A DNA stretch of 64,000 nucleotides from Streptomyces sp. NBC_01142. Lineage in GTDB: Bacteria; Actinomycetota; Actinomycetes; Streptomycetales; Streptomycetaceae. Made by a program: the position numbers and the translations under genes. Location: contig NZ_JAPEOR010000003.1 of NCBI RefSeq assembly GCF_026341125.1, forward strand, positions 930,001 through 994,000, in the 5' to 3' direction. How positions within the stretch are numbered: the first letter of the stretch is position 1; each line of letters opens with the position of its first letter. Under the pieces are notes generated by a model that did no database searches, was not told where the DNA came from, and was given only the letters and a program-made list of their open reading frames with translations. Positions 1 through 8,850 of this stretch are shown here, in pieces.

Positions 1-306
1 GCTGCCGGACAGCGCGGCCTGCGTCGAGATCGGCGAATCGTGGCGACACCGGGAGACCGTCGGGGTGCTGGGGGCCCGGGCCGTGCTCGGTCTCGTCGTG
101 GCGCCGATCGTCCTGGGCCGGATGGCGCGGCGGGAGTCGTGCGGACTGCGCCGCGACGAGCGCCGTACCCCGGCCGGCCGCCGGACGGTCCACGCCGAAT
201 CCGCACCTGGGCCGATGGACACGCCTGAGCCGGTCTGGTCCAGCTCCTGCCCGAGGGTGCCGGGTACGGCTGCCGCGTTCGCGATGTCGGGGATGCGGCT
301 TCCGTG
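1..306. other. Window edge, no firm gene
   Basis: The plus-strand frame that starts at base 2 is open from the window edge. It contains a hydrophobic stretch (around VLGLVVAPIVLG, bases 85-120) followed by basic residues, which could be the last membrane segment of a gene entering from the left. The frame then continues into the antisense of the decarboxylase, so its true end cannot be placed. I do not recognise the protein. Confidence 0.2.
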
Positions 307-1674
307 TCAGGCGCTGGTGGATGCGCGCCGGATCGCGTCGAGCGTACGAGTCACGTCGTCGTCGGTCGTCGACCAGTTGCTCACCGAGATCCGCATGACA
401 CGACGGCCGTGCCAGGTGGAGCCACTGATCCACGCCGTGCCGTCGTCGAGCAGCCGGGTGAGTATCTGTTCCGTGCGTTCGTCGTTGCCGAACTCGGCGC
501 AGACCTGGGTGAACACCACGTCGTTGAGGATTGTTGCCCCGTCGATCCCGGCAATACCGGTGGCGAACGAGGAGGCATGTCGGCACAGCCGCTCGACGAG
601 GTCGGCCACCCCCGATCGCCCGAGGGACCGGAGTGCGGCCCACACCGGGAAGGCTCTGCCGCGCCGGGAGAGCTCGGGCACCTTGTCGAACGGGTCGCCC
701 TGTTCGTCCTGGATGAGGTAGTCGCCGCGCAGGCCCATCGCTGCCCGGACCGCGAACGGGTCGCGCACGATGGCGAGCCCGCAGTCATAGGGAACGTTCA
801 GGGTCTTGTGGGCATCCGTCGCCCAGGAATCGGCGTGTGCGCAGCCCGCCGTCAGGTGTGCGTATGTCGGTGAGGCGGCCGCCCACAGTCCGAAGGCGCC
901 GTCGATGTGGACCCATGCGTCAGCCTCGCGAGCGGCGCCGATCGTCTCGACGAAGGGGTCGAAGGCACCGGAGTGGATGTCTCCCGCCTGGAGGATCACG
1001 ATCCTGGGTCGCTCACCGCCGGCCGCCAGGGCGTGCCGCAGTGCCTCGGGCTCGATGCGTCCCTGATCGTCTGACGTCACCACTTCGGGTTCGCCGAGCC
1101 CCAGGTAGCGCAGCGCCAGGTCGATGGCCATGTGGCGGTCCTCGCCGACGATCACGTGTACGGGTGGCCCACCCGCGAGCCCGTCGCGGGCGACGTTCCA
1201 GCCCGCGCGCCGCAGCACCGCGTCGCGCCCGGCGGCGAGGCAGGTGAAGTTCGCCATCGTGGCACCGGTGGTGAAGCCAACGGCGCTGTCGGTCGGCAGG
1301 CCCAGCAGATCGAGCAGCCACGCACTGGCGATGTCTTCCGCTGCCGTGTGCGCGGGCGTGACGGCGCGCATCACGCAGTTCTGGTCCCAGGCACTGACCA
1401 GCCAGTCAGCGGCCAGTGCGGCCGGTTCAGTGCCCCCGATCACGAACCCGTAGAAGCGGCCACCGGGAAACGCGGTGAGCCCCGGCTCGCAGGCGGATAC
1501 CAGCAGCTCGACGACGTCGGCGGGCGTGCTCGGACCGTCCGGCAGCCCGACACCGAGCGCGTGCACGATCTCGTCGACCGAGGCGCGGGCCGGGACCCGG
1601 CGATCGGACAGGCTCGCCAGCCAGCGGACGGCATGGTCGTGTGCCTGTTGAAGCGCTGCCTCGCGCGCGTCCAT
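307..1674 (-). CDS. PLP-dependent decarboxylase of the aromatic-amino-acid/glutamate decarboxylase family
   Basis: A fold-type I pyridoxal-phosphate enzyme of the group II decarboxylase family, 455 residues. The PLP lysine is Lys290 in ATDAHKTLNVPYDCG, and the aspartate that pairs with the pyridine nitrogen is in HIDGAFG (Asp258). The segment around TTGATMANF (about residues 135-143) fits the phosphate-binding region. The family decarboxylates aromatic amino acids, glutamate or related acids; the substrate cannot be read from sequence. Some members are aldehyde synthases or aminotransferase-like. The ATG at 1674 was chosen because the 12 extra codons upstream begin with TTG and read unlike the family. 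The gene appears to stand alone: the next gene, also on the minus strand, is about 400 bases upstream. Confidence 0.88.
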   Translation of the reverse strand: MDAREAALQQAHDHAVRWLASLSDRRVPARASVDEIVHALGVGLPDGPSTPADVVELLVSACEPGLTAFPGGRFYGFVIGGTEPAALAADWLVSAWDQNCVMRAVTPAHTAAEDIASAWLLDLLGLPTDSAVGFTTGATMANFTCLAAGRDAVLRRAGWNVARDGLAGGPPVHVIVGEDRHMAIDLALRYLGLGEPEVVTSDDQGRIEPEALRHALAAGGERPRIVILQAGDIHSGAFDPFVETIGAAREADAWVHIDGAFGLWAAASPTYAHLTAGCAHADSWATDAHKTLNVPYDCGLAIVRDPFAVRAAMGLRGDYLIQDEQGDPFDKVPELSRRGRAFPVWAALRSLGRSGVADLVERLCRHASSFATGIAGIDGATILNDVVFTQVCAEFGNDERTEQILTRLLDDGTAWISGSTWHGRRVMRISVSNWSTTDDDVTRTLDAIRRASTSA

Positions 1675-2080
1675 GCCTTGGACTATGAGACAGTCGCCGC
1701 TGCTGCGCAAGCCACAGGTCTTCCGGCTCGATCATGGCCTGCGGCCGTGGTTCGACCACCACCGCCGAATGCCGGCACGAGCGGCGGCACGATCTCGCCG
1801 ACACTCGTGCACCCGCGTGCTTCATGCCGGACGACAGCCCCCAGGGTTGACGCATCTGCGTGCGGCCCCGCCGAGGGCCCCGCCGAGCGGGGTGGCGACA
1901 CGCTGCCGAGCGGTGTCCCTCGGCGCGTCGGGCGGGGCCGGGAACCGCATCGCTCTGATGGCCGCGACCGCGGCCGGACAGGGCTGATTCCGCCAGTCCG
2001 GTGTACGGGGGCCGGGCCCGGGCGGGGAGCGCCCCTGCGCCTGCCGGGCCCGGGCCGCTGTCAGGTGCCCCTCACGTGCC
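1675..2080. other. Intergenic region upstream of the decarboxylase
   Basis: About 400 bases between two minus-strand genes. It holds a very G+C-rich hairpin next to the reductase stop codon (annotated separately). The rest must hold the decarboxylase promoter, but I see no clear operator or small gene. Confidence 0.4.
2012..2053 (-). terminator. G+C-rich hairpin behind the CurA-like reductase
   Basis: Two copies of the self-complementary decamer CCGGGCCCGG (2012-2021 and 2044-2053) can pair, with a second small stem (GGGG/CCCC) between them. It lies 28 bases downstream of the reductase stop codon on the minus strand. There is no U-tract, which is usual for Streptomyces terminators. Confidence 0.45.
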
Positions 2081-3094
2081 TCACTCGCCCGCCACCTCGA
2101 GGACGAGCTTGCCGTGGTTCTCGCCGCGGAAAAGCCGCAGCAGAGTGTCGTGGAACGCGTCGATCCCACCCTCTACGACGTCCTCCCGCGTTCGCAGCTT
2201 CCCCTCCGCCAGCCAGCCGGCCAGTTCGGCTGCGGCGTCGGCGTACCGGTCGGCGTAGTCGAACACCACCATGCCCGTCATGGTGGCGCGATTCACCAGC
2301 AGGGACAGGTAGTTGGCGGGGCCCTTGACGGGCTCCACACTGTTGTACTGGGAGATCGCGCCGCAGATGACGATGCGGGCACCGCGCGCCAGCCGGGTCA
2401 GCACCGCGTCGAGGATGTCACCGCCGACATTGTCGAAATAGACGTCCACGCCGTCGGGGGCCAGGTCGCGCAGCGACTTCTTCACGTCGTCGGACTGATA
2501 GTCGATGGCGGCATCGAAGCCGAACTCCTCCACCAGCATCCGGCACTTGCGCTCACCGCCGGCGATGCCGATGACCCGGCATCCCTTGATCTTGGCGATC
2601 TGGCCCACCACGCTGCCCACCGCCCCGGCGGCGCCGGACACCACGACCGTCTGGCCGGCCTCCGGGCGGCCGATGTCGAGCAGTCCGAAGTAGGCAGTCA
2701 TACCCGTCATGCCCAGGGTGCCGAGGTAGACGGGCAGCGGTGCCAGCTTCGGGTCGATGCCGATGACCCCGCTGCCGTCCGAGATGCAGTACTCCTGGAC
2801 TCCGAAACCGCCGGACACATAGTCGCCTTCGGCGAAGCCGGGGTGACGGGACGCGATGACCCGCCCGACCGCACCCGCGCGCATCACCTCGCCGATCTTC
2901 ACGGGCGGAATGTATGATTTGCCCTCATTCATCCAGCCGCGCATCGCCGGGTCGAGCGAGAGCTGGAGCACCCGTACCAGCAGCTCGCCTTCGCCCGGCT
3001 CGCCGACCGGCTCCTCGGTCCGTTCCCAGTCGGTGGTCCGGGGCAGCCCCACCGGGCGGGCGGCCAGACGGACTTGGTGGTTGATGGGGCTCAT
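2081..3094 (-). CDS. NADP-dependent oxidoreductase, CurA/leukotriene-B4 12-hydroxydehydrogenase-like (MDR superfamily)
   Basis: A 337-residue medium-chain dehydrogenase/reductase without structural zinc cysteines. It shows the N-terminal GroES-like fold, LSLDPAMRGWM (about residues 45-56), typical of the LTB4DH/CurA group, and the nucleotide-binding loop SGAAGAVGSVVGQ (about residues 153-165), followed by FDNVGG. These enzymes reduce the double bond of enones such as curcumin, 2-alkenals or prostaglandin-like compounds with NADPH. The length fits the family. The ATG at 3094 has GGAG about 8 bases upstream. A TetR-type palindrome lies 24 bases upstream of the start, so the gene is probably controlled by a TetR repressor encoded elsewhere. 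Confidence 0.9.
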   Translation of the reverse strand: MSPINHQVRLAARPVGLPRTTDWERTEEPVGEPGEGELLVRVLQLSLDPAMRGWMNEGKSYIPPVKIGEVMRAGAVGRVIASRHPGFAEGDYVSGGFGVQEYCISDGSGVIGIDPKLAPLPVYLGTLGMTGMTAYFGLLDIGRPEAGQTVVVSGAAGAVGSVVGQIAKIKGCRVIGIAGGERKCRMLVEEFGFDAAIDYQSDDVKKSLRDLAPDGVDVYFDNVGGDILDAVLTRLARGARIVICGAISQYNSVEPVKGPANYLSLLVNRATMTGMVVFDYADRYADAAAELAGWLAEGKLRTREDVVEGGIDAFHDTLLRLFRGENHGKLVLEVAGE

Positions 3095-3117
3095 GCGGGC
3101 TTCTCCTCGCTAGGGTG

Positions 3118-3131
3118 ACCGACTGGTCGGT
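3118..3131. promoter_or_regulatory. TetR-type operator palindrome
   Basis: ACCGAC-TG-GTCGGT is a perfect inverted repeat with 6-base arms and a 2-base centre, just upstream of the CurA-like reductase. Operators of this shape are common for TetR-family repressors in Streptomyces. No TetR gene is recognisable in the neighbouring 800 bases. Confidence 0.5.
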
Positions 3132-3886
3132 ATGCCATCCATGAATCTAGCTCCCGCCACCCTTCCCGACAACGCCCCATGGATCCGGATGCCGAAGGCA
3201 CGCTCGCCGGAGGCCGTTCCGGAGGCGCGCCTCGGCCGGGTCCAGCGCCGTCACCCACGGAGACCGGTGGCGGCCCGACCGCGAAGCGCACATCGGCGAA
3301 CGCGGTGGTAGGGGTCCTCGGCCGGCTGCCGGCCGGGCAGCGCTCCGCCGGCCGCGGGATCACGGTCCTGGCTCGGTGCGCCAGGTCTCCTGTCGTCGGC
3401 CGAGGGCGCGCGCCGGACCCCCTGCCGCCGCACCGGATGAAACACCGTGCAGCGCGCCGTTTGCAGGCAGCCCCGATCGGCTCGTTCCGCGGGATGCCGC
3501 ACGGTCGACGTGAGCAGGCTGAGCACCGACCCCCGGGGGGAGAGCTTCAGCGTCTGCCTCGACCGGTGTGAGAGGAAACCCGACGTGGTCCCCCCAGTCG
3601 GCCTGCCGCTCCACCCCGCCGACGAACCGTGCACAGGCGTCGCTGAGCACGGGAACTCATCCGCCCCCGGCTCCCACCGCGTCCGGGCGAACTCGTCCAC
3701 GCGGTCACCGCTCTCGGCGCCGAACTTCGCGGAACCTCTGCTGCCGGAGAAAGTTCAAGGCCAGTCCAGTCTCCGGCTTCCCCGGGCCAAGCCGTCTCCG
3801 TCGCGATCGCACCGTAGCGCGAGGACGTGCTGTCCGTCGGAGCGTCCGTGCAGACATACGTCGCGTCGCCCCGGCCCACGGGACGC
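3132..3886. other. Decayed intergenic region
   Basis: About 750 bases with no intact gene. Its middle part carries the frameshifted flavin reductase remnant listed separately. The other open frames (for example 3179-3571 plus and 3251-3700 minus) are Arg/Pro-rich, lack family motifs and look like chance frames in G+C-rich DNA. Confidence 0.45.
3545..3770 (-). pseudogene. Flavin reductase-domain protein remnant (two frameshifts)
   Basis: Reading the minus strand and changing frame twice restores a continuous flavin reductase-like stretch. GLALNFLRQQ (about 3767-3738) is the usual beta-strand of the FMN-binding split barrel. FGAESGDRVDEF and RTRWEPGADEFP (about 3725-3660) match the F-x-G-x-x-W-x-PG-x-x-x-x-P segment. 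LSDACARFVGGVERQ and DWGDHVGFPL (about 3650-3570) match the A-x-F-x-x-x-x-E...GDH core. The N-terminal half cannot be traced and the C-terminal end fades. This is a broken gene unless there are several sequencing errors. Confidence 0.45.
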
Positions 3887-4651
3887 TCAAGGGGTCGGGA
3901 TACCGCCGGGGCGGGCCGGGCGGCCGAAGCGTACCGGGACGCCCGGCGAATACAACACGCTCACCGGCTCGCCCGCCGGTACGGGCAGTCCTGCCGCTGT
4001 CACCAGGTCCTGGTCGCACTCGATGAGATCGGCACGGTGCAGGGGCCAGCGCGGATGGGTGTTCGGCAGGTACATCGGCCGTCCGAAGAAGGTGCTGTGC
4101 ATGCCCCAGCGGGCCGTCAGGAAATGTTCGAGCTCGCTGGGAGCCTCGACGCGCTCACCGACCCGCAGAGCGATCCGGCTGTACGCGCCTCGTGGTCCTG
4201 GCCAGCGCCGCCTGCTGGTGTACGTGAGGATGTCGCCTTCGCGCCGGATCGCCATCCGGGACCACAGGTACGGCAGCCGGAACATCGTTCGCGCGATCGC
4301 CACCGGGATCAGCCGGGAGGCATCGAGCGATCGGAAGACCACTCCACGCCGTCCGTGGGCGTCCCTCGAGTAGAGACGGACATTGGTCTCGGGAAAGGTG
4401 CCCAAGTAGGGGACGCCGGGGAGGCGGAACCAGCCCACCCGGTGCATCCGGAAGGCGACGAGTCCGATATAGGTGACGCCGTGAAGGGAGTCGGGAACGG
4501 TCTCGGCCGGCAGGAGCGGTGCCACGTCGGCCGGATCGGCGGCCCAGTGCACGAAGGCCAGGTCCAGCCAGGACTGGGTCATCAGAGGGCTCACCCCGGG
4601 GTGGGGCGAATCAGCCGTGATCGGATGCGGAGTGCGCGGCGTGAGGGTCAC
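3887..4651 (-). CDS. DUF2071 (YqjF-like) protein
   Basis: A 254-residue member of the DUF2071/COG3361 family. The N-terminal signature is visible: MTQSWLDLAFVHW, then LPAETVPDSLHGVTYIGLV and FRMHRVGWFRLPG, then FPETNVRLYSRD. The function of the family is not established. The GTG at 4651 keeps 23 residues before the conserved MTQSW; the ATG at 4582 is an alternative that starts directly at the motif, and the longer frame from 4702 is less likely. The gene lies downstream of the srs-like operon on the same strand but is separated from it by 250 bases, so it is probably transcribed separately. Confidence 0.75.
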   Translation of the reverse strand: MTLTPRTPHPITADSPHPGVSPLMTQSWLDLAFVHWAADPADVAPLLPAETVPDSLHGVTYIGLVAFRMHRVGWFRLPGVPYLGTFPETNVRLYSRDAHGRRGVVFRSLDASRLIPVAIARTMFRLPYLWSRMAIRREGDILTYTSRRRWPGPRGAYSRIALRVGERVEAPSELEHFLTARWGMHSTFFGRPMYLPNTHPRWPLHRADLIECDQDLVTAAGLPVPAGEPVSVLYSPGVPVRFGRPARPGGIPTP

Positions 4652-4903
4652 CCCGTCAGCATCGCAGAGCCCATTCGGCGGACGTACGGGGCGGGCATCC
4701 ACCCTGACGGGAAGGGAGCGGCTGCCGAGGAGGCAGATCTGACGTCAGCATTGAGGGCAAGCCGTATCGGCGGCCGGCGCAGCCGGGGGCGTTGTGATGT
4801 GAACGCTCCCCGTGCGGTCGGGAGGTGTCGCGGCCGCCGGGAGGGCCTCGCGCAGTCAATGCGGGCAGTACGGCCGGATTTCGGCAGCCGCGGGCGACCG
4901 TTC

Positions 4904-5917
4904 CTACTGGAGTGCCCGGACCGCCGCCCGGAAAAGCGCCGGCGCGTGGTGGGCCGCCGGGACGATCAGGCGGGCTGTGGCGGGGTAGCGGGCTGCCCGC
5001 AGCAGGCCCTCGGTGAGCAGCCGGTGACGTCTCGTCAGCCGCGCCCACTGCGCGGGATACGCCTGGGGGCGGCCGGCGGCCAGGCATTTGACCGCCTCCG
5101 CGGCCGTCACCATGGCCAGGGCGATGCCTTCACCCGTCAGCGCGTCGATGTAGCCTGCCGCGTCACCGATCAGCAGGGCACGTCCTGCCCGCTGGCTCCG
5201 TGCCCGCTGGTGAAGCGGCCCGGCGCCGCGCACGGGACTCGTGCCCCGGCCCCGGAGCAGAGCGGCGAGGGCGGGGAACGCCGTCAGGTGCTCGTCGTAG
5301 GAACGGCGGTCGCGGCTGAGTACGGCGACGCCCACCAGGTTGTCCCCGACCGGCGTCACGTACGCCTCGCCATGGCGGGACCAGTGGACTTCAACGAAAT
5401 CCGTCCACGGGGCGATTCGGAAGTGGCGGCGCAGACCGTAGCGGCGCGGTGCACCCCCGGAACGGTCCAGGCCGAGCTCGCGGCGCAGCGGGGAGTGCAG
5501 GCCGTCGGCGCAGATCAGCCAACGCGCCGTCAGCCCTGCCGCGCTGACACGGTCGTGGCCCTGGCGGATCTCCCCCACCCTGCCCGGCACGATCCGTACC
5601 CCGAGGTCCACGGCCCGTTGGTGCAGGGCGGCGTGCAGTACGGTCCGCCGTACGCCGATTCCGGGACGGCCCCCGAACGTCGCCTCCGCGCTGCGGCCGG
5701 CCTCGAGGTAGCGGATGCCGCGCAAGTCGCGGCCGGCCACCTCGACACCCACCGAACGGAGCGCCGCCACACCGCTGGGCATGATTCCCTCGCCGCAGGC
5801 CTTGTCGACGGGAGCGGCGCGAGGTTCGACCACGACCGCTTCCATCCCCAGCCGCGCGGCATGGATCGCCGCCGCCAGGCCCGCCGGGCCTCCGCCCGCC
5901 ACCAGGAGGTCGATCAC
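4904..5917 (-). CDS. srsC: FAD-dependent monooxygenase/hydroxylase, SrsC-like
   Basis: A 337-residue flavoprotein of the geranylgeranyl reductase/PHBH group. The dinucleotide loop GGGPAGLAAAIHAARLG lies at residues 8-24, and the second FAD motif ALLIGDAAGYIDALTGEG near residue 260. In S. griseus the third gene of the srs operon oxidises alkylresorcinols to alkylbenzoquinones; the gene order here (type III PKS, ICMT-like methyltransferase, flavoprotein) supports the same role. The GTG start overlaps the stop of the methyltransferase gene by 4 bases (GTGA), which fixes the start and indicates translational coupling. Geranylgeranyl reductase activity is an alternative by family alone. Confidence 0.8.
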   Translation of the reverse strand: MIDLLVAGGGPAGLAAAIHAARLGMEAVVVEPRAAPVDKACGEGIMPSGVAALRSVGVEVAGRDLRGIRYLEAGRSAEATFGGRPGIGVRRTVLHAALHQRAVDLGVRIVPGRVGEIRQGHDRVSAAGLTARWLICADGLHSPLRRELGLDRSGGAPRRYGLRRHFRIAPWTDFVEVHWSRHGEAYVTPVGDNLVGVAVLSRDRRSYDEHLTAFPALAALLRGRGTSPVRGAGPLHQRARSQRAGRALLIGDAAGYIDALTGEGIALAMVTAAEAVKCLAAGRPQAYPAQWARLTRRHRLLTEGLLRAARYPATARLIVPAAHHAPALFRAAVRALQ

Positions 5918-6441
5918 CTTCCCGTGCCCGCTGCCGCCGCGGAGGCCAGGGCCCCGTCCTCGCACCGGATGCGGACAGCCATGAGCACCGCGTTGAGCAC
6001 GGTGAAGACGAGGGCGGTCACCCACGCACCATGGACCAGCGGCAGCGCCAGTCCTTCGGAGGCGACCGCGACATAGTTGGGGTGGCGCAGCCATCGATAG
6101 GGCCCGCCGGTCACCAAGGGCAGGCCCGGAACGACGATGACACGGGTGTTCCACTGTCGTCCGAGCGTACGGATGCACCACCAGCGCAACGCCTGCGCGG
6201 CGACGACCACGGCCACCATGGTCCAGCCGAGCAGCGGCAGAAACGGGCGGCCGGTCAGCCAGACTTCGGCGAGGCAGCCCGCCAGCAGTCCGGTGTGCAG
6301 GGCGACCATCGCCGGATAGTGCCCGCTGCCGGCTTCGGTGCCGCCCCGGGCCAGGCTCCAACGCGTGTTGCGCAACGCCACAGCGAGTTCGGCGAAACGC
6401 TCGCCCGCGACAGCCAGCACCAGAGCGGTGTACCAGATCAC
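5914..6441 (-). CDS. srsB: Isoprenylcysteine carboxyl methyltransferase-family protein, SrsB-like
   Basis: A 175-residue integral membrane methyltransferase. Four to five hydrophobic segments are visible, and the family's C-terminal SAM-binding signature reads GPYRWLRHPNYVA (about residues 117-129). In the srs pathway the ICMT homologue O-methylates alkylresorcinols at the membrane. It sits 12 bases downstream of the type III PKS and overlaps the next flavoprotein gene by 4 bases, so the three genes form one operon. The ATG at 6441 follows a purine-rich stretch (GGTCGGAGGACGCG), giving a GGAGG site about 4 bases before the start. Confidence 0.82.
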   Translation of the reverse strand: MIWYTALVLAVAGERFAELAVALRNTRWSLARGGTEAGSGHYPAMVALHTGLLAGCLAEVWLTGRPFLPLLGWTMVAVVVAAQALRWWCIRTLGRQWNTRVIVVPGLPLVTGGPYRWLRHPNYVAVASEGLALPLVHGAWVTALVFTVLNAVLMAVRIRCEDGALASAAAAGTGR

Positions 6442-6453
6442 GCGTCCTCCGAC

Positions 6454-7509
6454 CTACCAGCGCAGCAGCACCAGTTCGCAACAGAAACCCGGGCCCATGG
6501 CCATCAGCAGGCCGGGCGTTCCCGGTTCGGGCCGCCTCTGCTCCAGTGTGTCCCGAAGGACGTACAGGACCGAGGACGACGACAGGTTCCCCACCTCGGA
6601 CAGCGAGCGCCAGGTGACGTCGAGGGCGCCCTCGGGCAGCGAGAGAACCTCGGAGACGGCTTCCAGGACCTTCGGGCCGCCGGGATGGCACACCCAGTGA
6701 GCCACATCCTTCGGCTTGAGGCCGTGCTCCTCCAGGAATCCATGGACGTCCTCGGCGAGATACCGGCGGACGACGTCGGGGACGGCCGGGTCGAGCACCA
6801 CCTTGAAGCCGGAGCTCTGGATGTCCCAGCCCATCACGTGTTCGGTGTCCGGGTACATACGGCTGCGGGTGGCCACCACCTCGGGACCGGCGGTCGACGC
6901 CCGGCGGTCGCCGACAGCGACAACGGCGGCTGCCCCGTCGCCGAACAGCCCGGTCGCCACCAGGTTGGCGGGCGTCGCGTCATTGCGCTGGAAGGTGAGC
7001 GAGCAGAGTTCGACCGAGAGCAGCACAGCCACGTGGTCGGGCCAGCCGACCAGGTAGTCGTGCAGCCGCGCCACACCGGCGGCCCCGGCGACGCAGCCCA
7101 GGCCGAAGACAGGCAGCCGCTTCACATCGGGGCGCAGGCCGAGGCGGCCGACGAGCCGGGCATCGATGGAGGGCGCGGCCAAACCGGTGACGGAGGTGAA
7201 CATCAGCAGATCCACATCAGTGGGCCGCAGCCCCGCGGTCCGCAGCGCACCGCGCACCGCCTCGGCACCGAGATCGGTAGCGGCGCTGATGAAGACGTCG
7301 TTGGAGGTGCCGAGGCCGTCCAGTTCGCAATAGCGCTCCAAAGGGAGTACCACGTGCCGCGTGCGCACCCGAGCGTTCTCGTGGAGCCGATCCAGGACGC
7401 GGCGGTCCGCGCCCGATGGCAGGCAGGTGCGAGCCACCATGTCGGTGAGCTCGCGCTGGGTATGGCGGTGCGGTGCCAGGGAGCCGTGAACAGCTGCGAT
7501 CTGGGTCAT
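6454..7509 (-). CDS. srsA: Type III polyketide synthase (alkylresorcinol/alkylpyrone synthase type), SrsA-like
   Basis: A 351-residue chalcone/stilbene synthase-fold enzyme. The catalytic triad is complete: Cys139 in VFGLGCVAG, His275 in CHPGGPK and Asn308 in EVGNLSSSS. The C-terminal GPGF-like loop reads MGPGFCCE. Enzymes of this kind condense an acyl starter with malonyl- or methylmalonyl-CoA. The tight operon with an ICMT-like methyltransferase and a flavin hydroxylase matches the phenolic-lipid srsABC operon of S. griseus rather than the naphthol synthase RppA. The ATG at 7509 was taken as start; the 29 upstream codons read unlike the family. The starter chain length cannot be predicted here. 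Confidence 0.88.
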   Translation of the reverse strand: MTQIAAVHGSLAPHRHTQRELTDMVARTCLPSGADRRVLDRLHENARVRTRHVVLPLERYCELDGLGTSNDVFISAATDLGAEAVRGALRTAGLRPTDVDLLMFTSVTGLAAPSIDARLVGRLGLRPDVKRLPVFGLGCVAGAAGVARLHDYLVGWPDHVAVLLSVELCSLTFQRNDATPANLVATGLFGDGAAAVVAVGDRRASTAGPEVVATRSRMYPDTEHVMGWDIQSSGFKVVLDPAVPDVVRRYLAEDVHGFLEEHGLKPKDVAHWVCHPGGPKVLEAVSEVLSLPEGALDVTWRSLSEVGNLSSSSVLYVLRDTLEQRRPEPGTPGLLMAMGPGFCCELVLLRW

Positions 7510-7633
7510 CCCGGTTCCCGCTTCGGAGGCATCATGGTCCCATCCCTGCCCCCGCTCGGACACGGGGACACCGCGAGTAGCCCGTGCGGTGGTCACACCC
7601 GCTTTTTCGGCACGGACTGCCTACCATCACACG
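7510..7633. promoter_or_regulatory. Divergent promoter region between srsA and the UbiA gene
   Basis: The 124 bases between the two divergent starts must carry both promoters. I see no clear inverted repeat. The arrangement suggests that the prenyltransferase and the phenolic-lipid operon could be co-regulated. Confidence 0.4.
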
Positions 7634-8503
7634 ATGGGCACTACGGATCCGTCGCAGGTAAGCGGCCCGGCCGCGTGGCCGCTCCGCCGCGCGGTGGCGC
7701 TCGCTCTGTCCTGCCATCCGGGGCCGGTGGTCGCTGTCACCGTCCTCACCACCGCACTGGCCGTCAGCGCCGGCCTCGGCGGCGCCCGTTGCGCGCTGGT
7801 CGGCGCGGCCGTGCTGGCCGGCCAGCTCTCGGTGGGCTGGTGCAACGACGCCTTCGACGCCCGGCGTGATGCCGCGGTCGGCCGCCGAGGCAAACCGGTG
7901 GTCGACGGTGCGGTGAGCCGGCGCACCGTGTGGGCGGCGGCGTTCGCCGCGCTCCTGCTGTGTGTGCCCTTGTCGCTGGCCTGCGGCCTCTTGGCCGGTA
8001 CGGTGCACCTGACCGCGGTGGCGGCGGCATGGATGTACAACCTGAAGCTGAAGGCGACGTTGCTGTCCTGGCTCCCGTACGTGGTCGGATTCGGCAGCCT
8101 GCCCGCCGTCGTCACCCTGAGCATGCCGGGCCACCCCTGGCCCCAGGGGTGGGCCGTGACGGCCGCAGCACTGCTCGGCGTCGCGGCCCATCTGGGCGAC
8201 GTACTCCCCGACATCGACGACGATGTGAAGACCGGACTGCGCGGACTGCCGCACCGGCTGGGCGCCACCGGCACCCGGCTGCTGCTGCCGGTCCCCCTGG
8301 TGGCGGCATCGGCGGTACTCGTGCTGGGACCCGCGGGTCCGCCGGGCGCGTGGGGTGCGGCCACGCTCGCGGCAGCGCCGCCGACAGCGGTCGCGGGGCT
8401 CGCACTCGGCCGGTACTGGCGCAAGGCGGCGTTCGCCGGGACGGTCGTCGTGGCAGCTGCGGACCTGGCACTGCTCCTGGTACGGGGCACCGCCCTTGTG
8501 TGA
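7634..8503 (+). CDS. UbiA-family prenyltransferase
   Basis: A 289-residue polytopic membrane prenyltransferase. Both Asp-rich Mg-diphosphate motifs of the UbiA family are present: NDAFDARRD (about residues 75-83) and DVLPDIDDD (about residues 192-200). About eight hydrophobic segments are seen. The family transfers a prenyl chain from a prenyl diphosphate to an aromatic or other acceptor. The gene is divergent from the srs-like operon, so an alkylresorcinol or quinone from that operon is a reasonable candidate acceptor (inference). The ATG at 7634 was chosen over a GTG at 7589 because the upstream 15 residues are polar and unrelated. Confidence 0.87.
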   Translation: MGTTDPSQVSGPAAWPLRRAVALALSCHPGPVVAVTVLTTALAVSAGLGGARCALVGAAVLAGQLSVGWCNDAFDARRDAAVGRRGKPVVDGAVSRRTVWAAAFAALLLCVPLSLACGLLAGTVHLTAVAAAWMYNLKLKATLLSWLPYVVGFGSLPAVVTLSMPGHPWPQGWAVTAAALLGVAAHLGDVLPDIDDDVKTGLRGLPHRLGATGTRLLLPVPLVAASAVLVLGPAGPPGAWGAATLAAAPPTAVAGLALGRYWRKAAFAGTVVVAAADLALLLVRGTALV

Positions 8504-8850
8504 CGTGGTATCAACACCGTTGGGCTGCGCCGCTGCACGGCCGGCGCCATGAGTATGTGGTGCTGCGGCGGCTGGGTGACGTAGAAGGCCCGTTCGCCAA
8601 GGTCTTCAGTGCGGCGTCCCTCGGTCACCCGGCCACGTAGGCGCAGCGTGATCCGGTCGCCACCACGAACCAGCCGGGGCGGGAGGCGAATTCACGTGAT
8701 GGACAGCGGGATTCGTGAGGAACACCGCATCCAGGAGACGTTCGATGTCTGCCGCTTCGGTGTGCCCACAGGCCGCAGCCTTTTCGGGGCGTGCACCCGT
8801 GGCAGAACCTCCCGAGGCGTGAGGACGCCGCTGCGGGGCAGGCGAGGGGA
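8504..8850. other. Intergenic region
   Basis: About 350 bases downstream of the UbiA gene. The open frames here are Arg-rich with no recognised motif. I see no strong hairpin or gene. Confidence 0.35.

Noticed and set aside
3827..6076. Very long plus-strand frame across the DUF2071 and srsC genes
   Set aside because: It is antisense to two well-supported genes, is rich in Arg/Gly/Pro/His and has no family motif. Such shadow frames are common at this G+C content.
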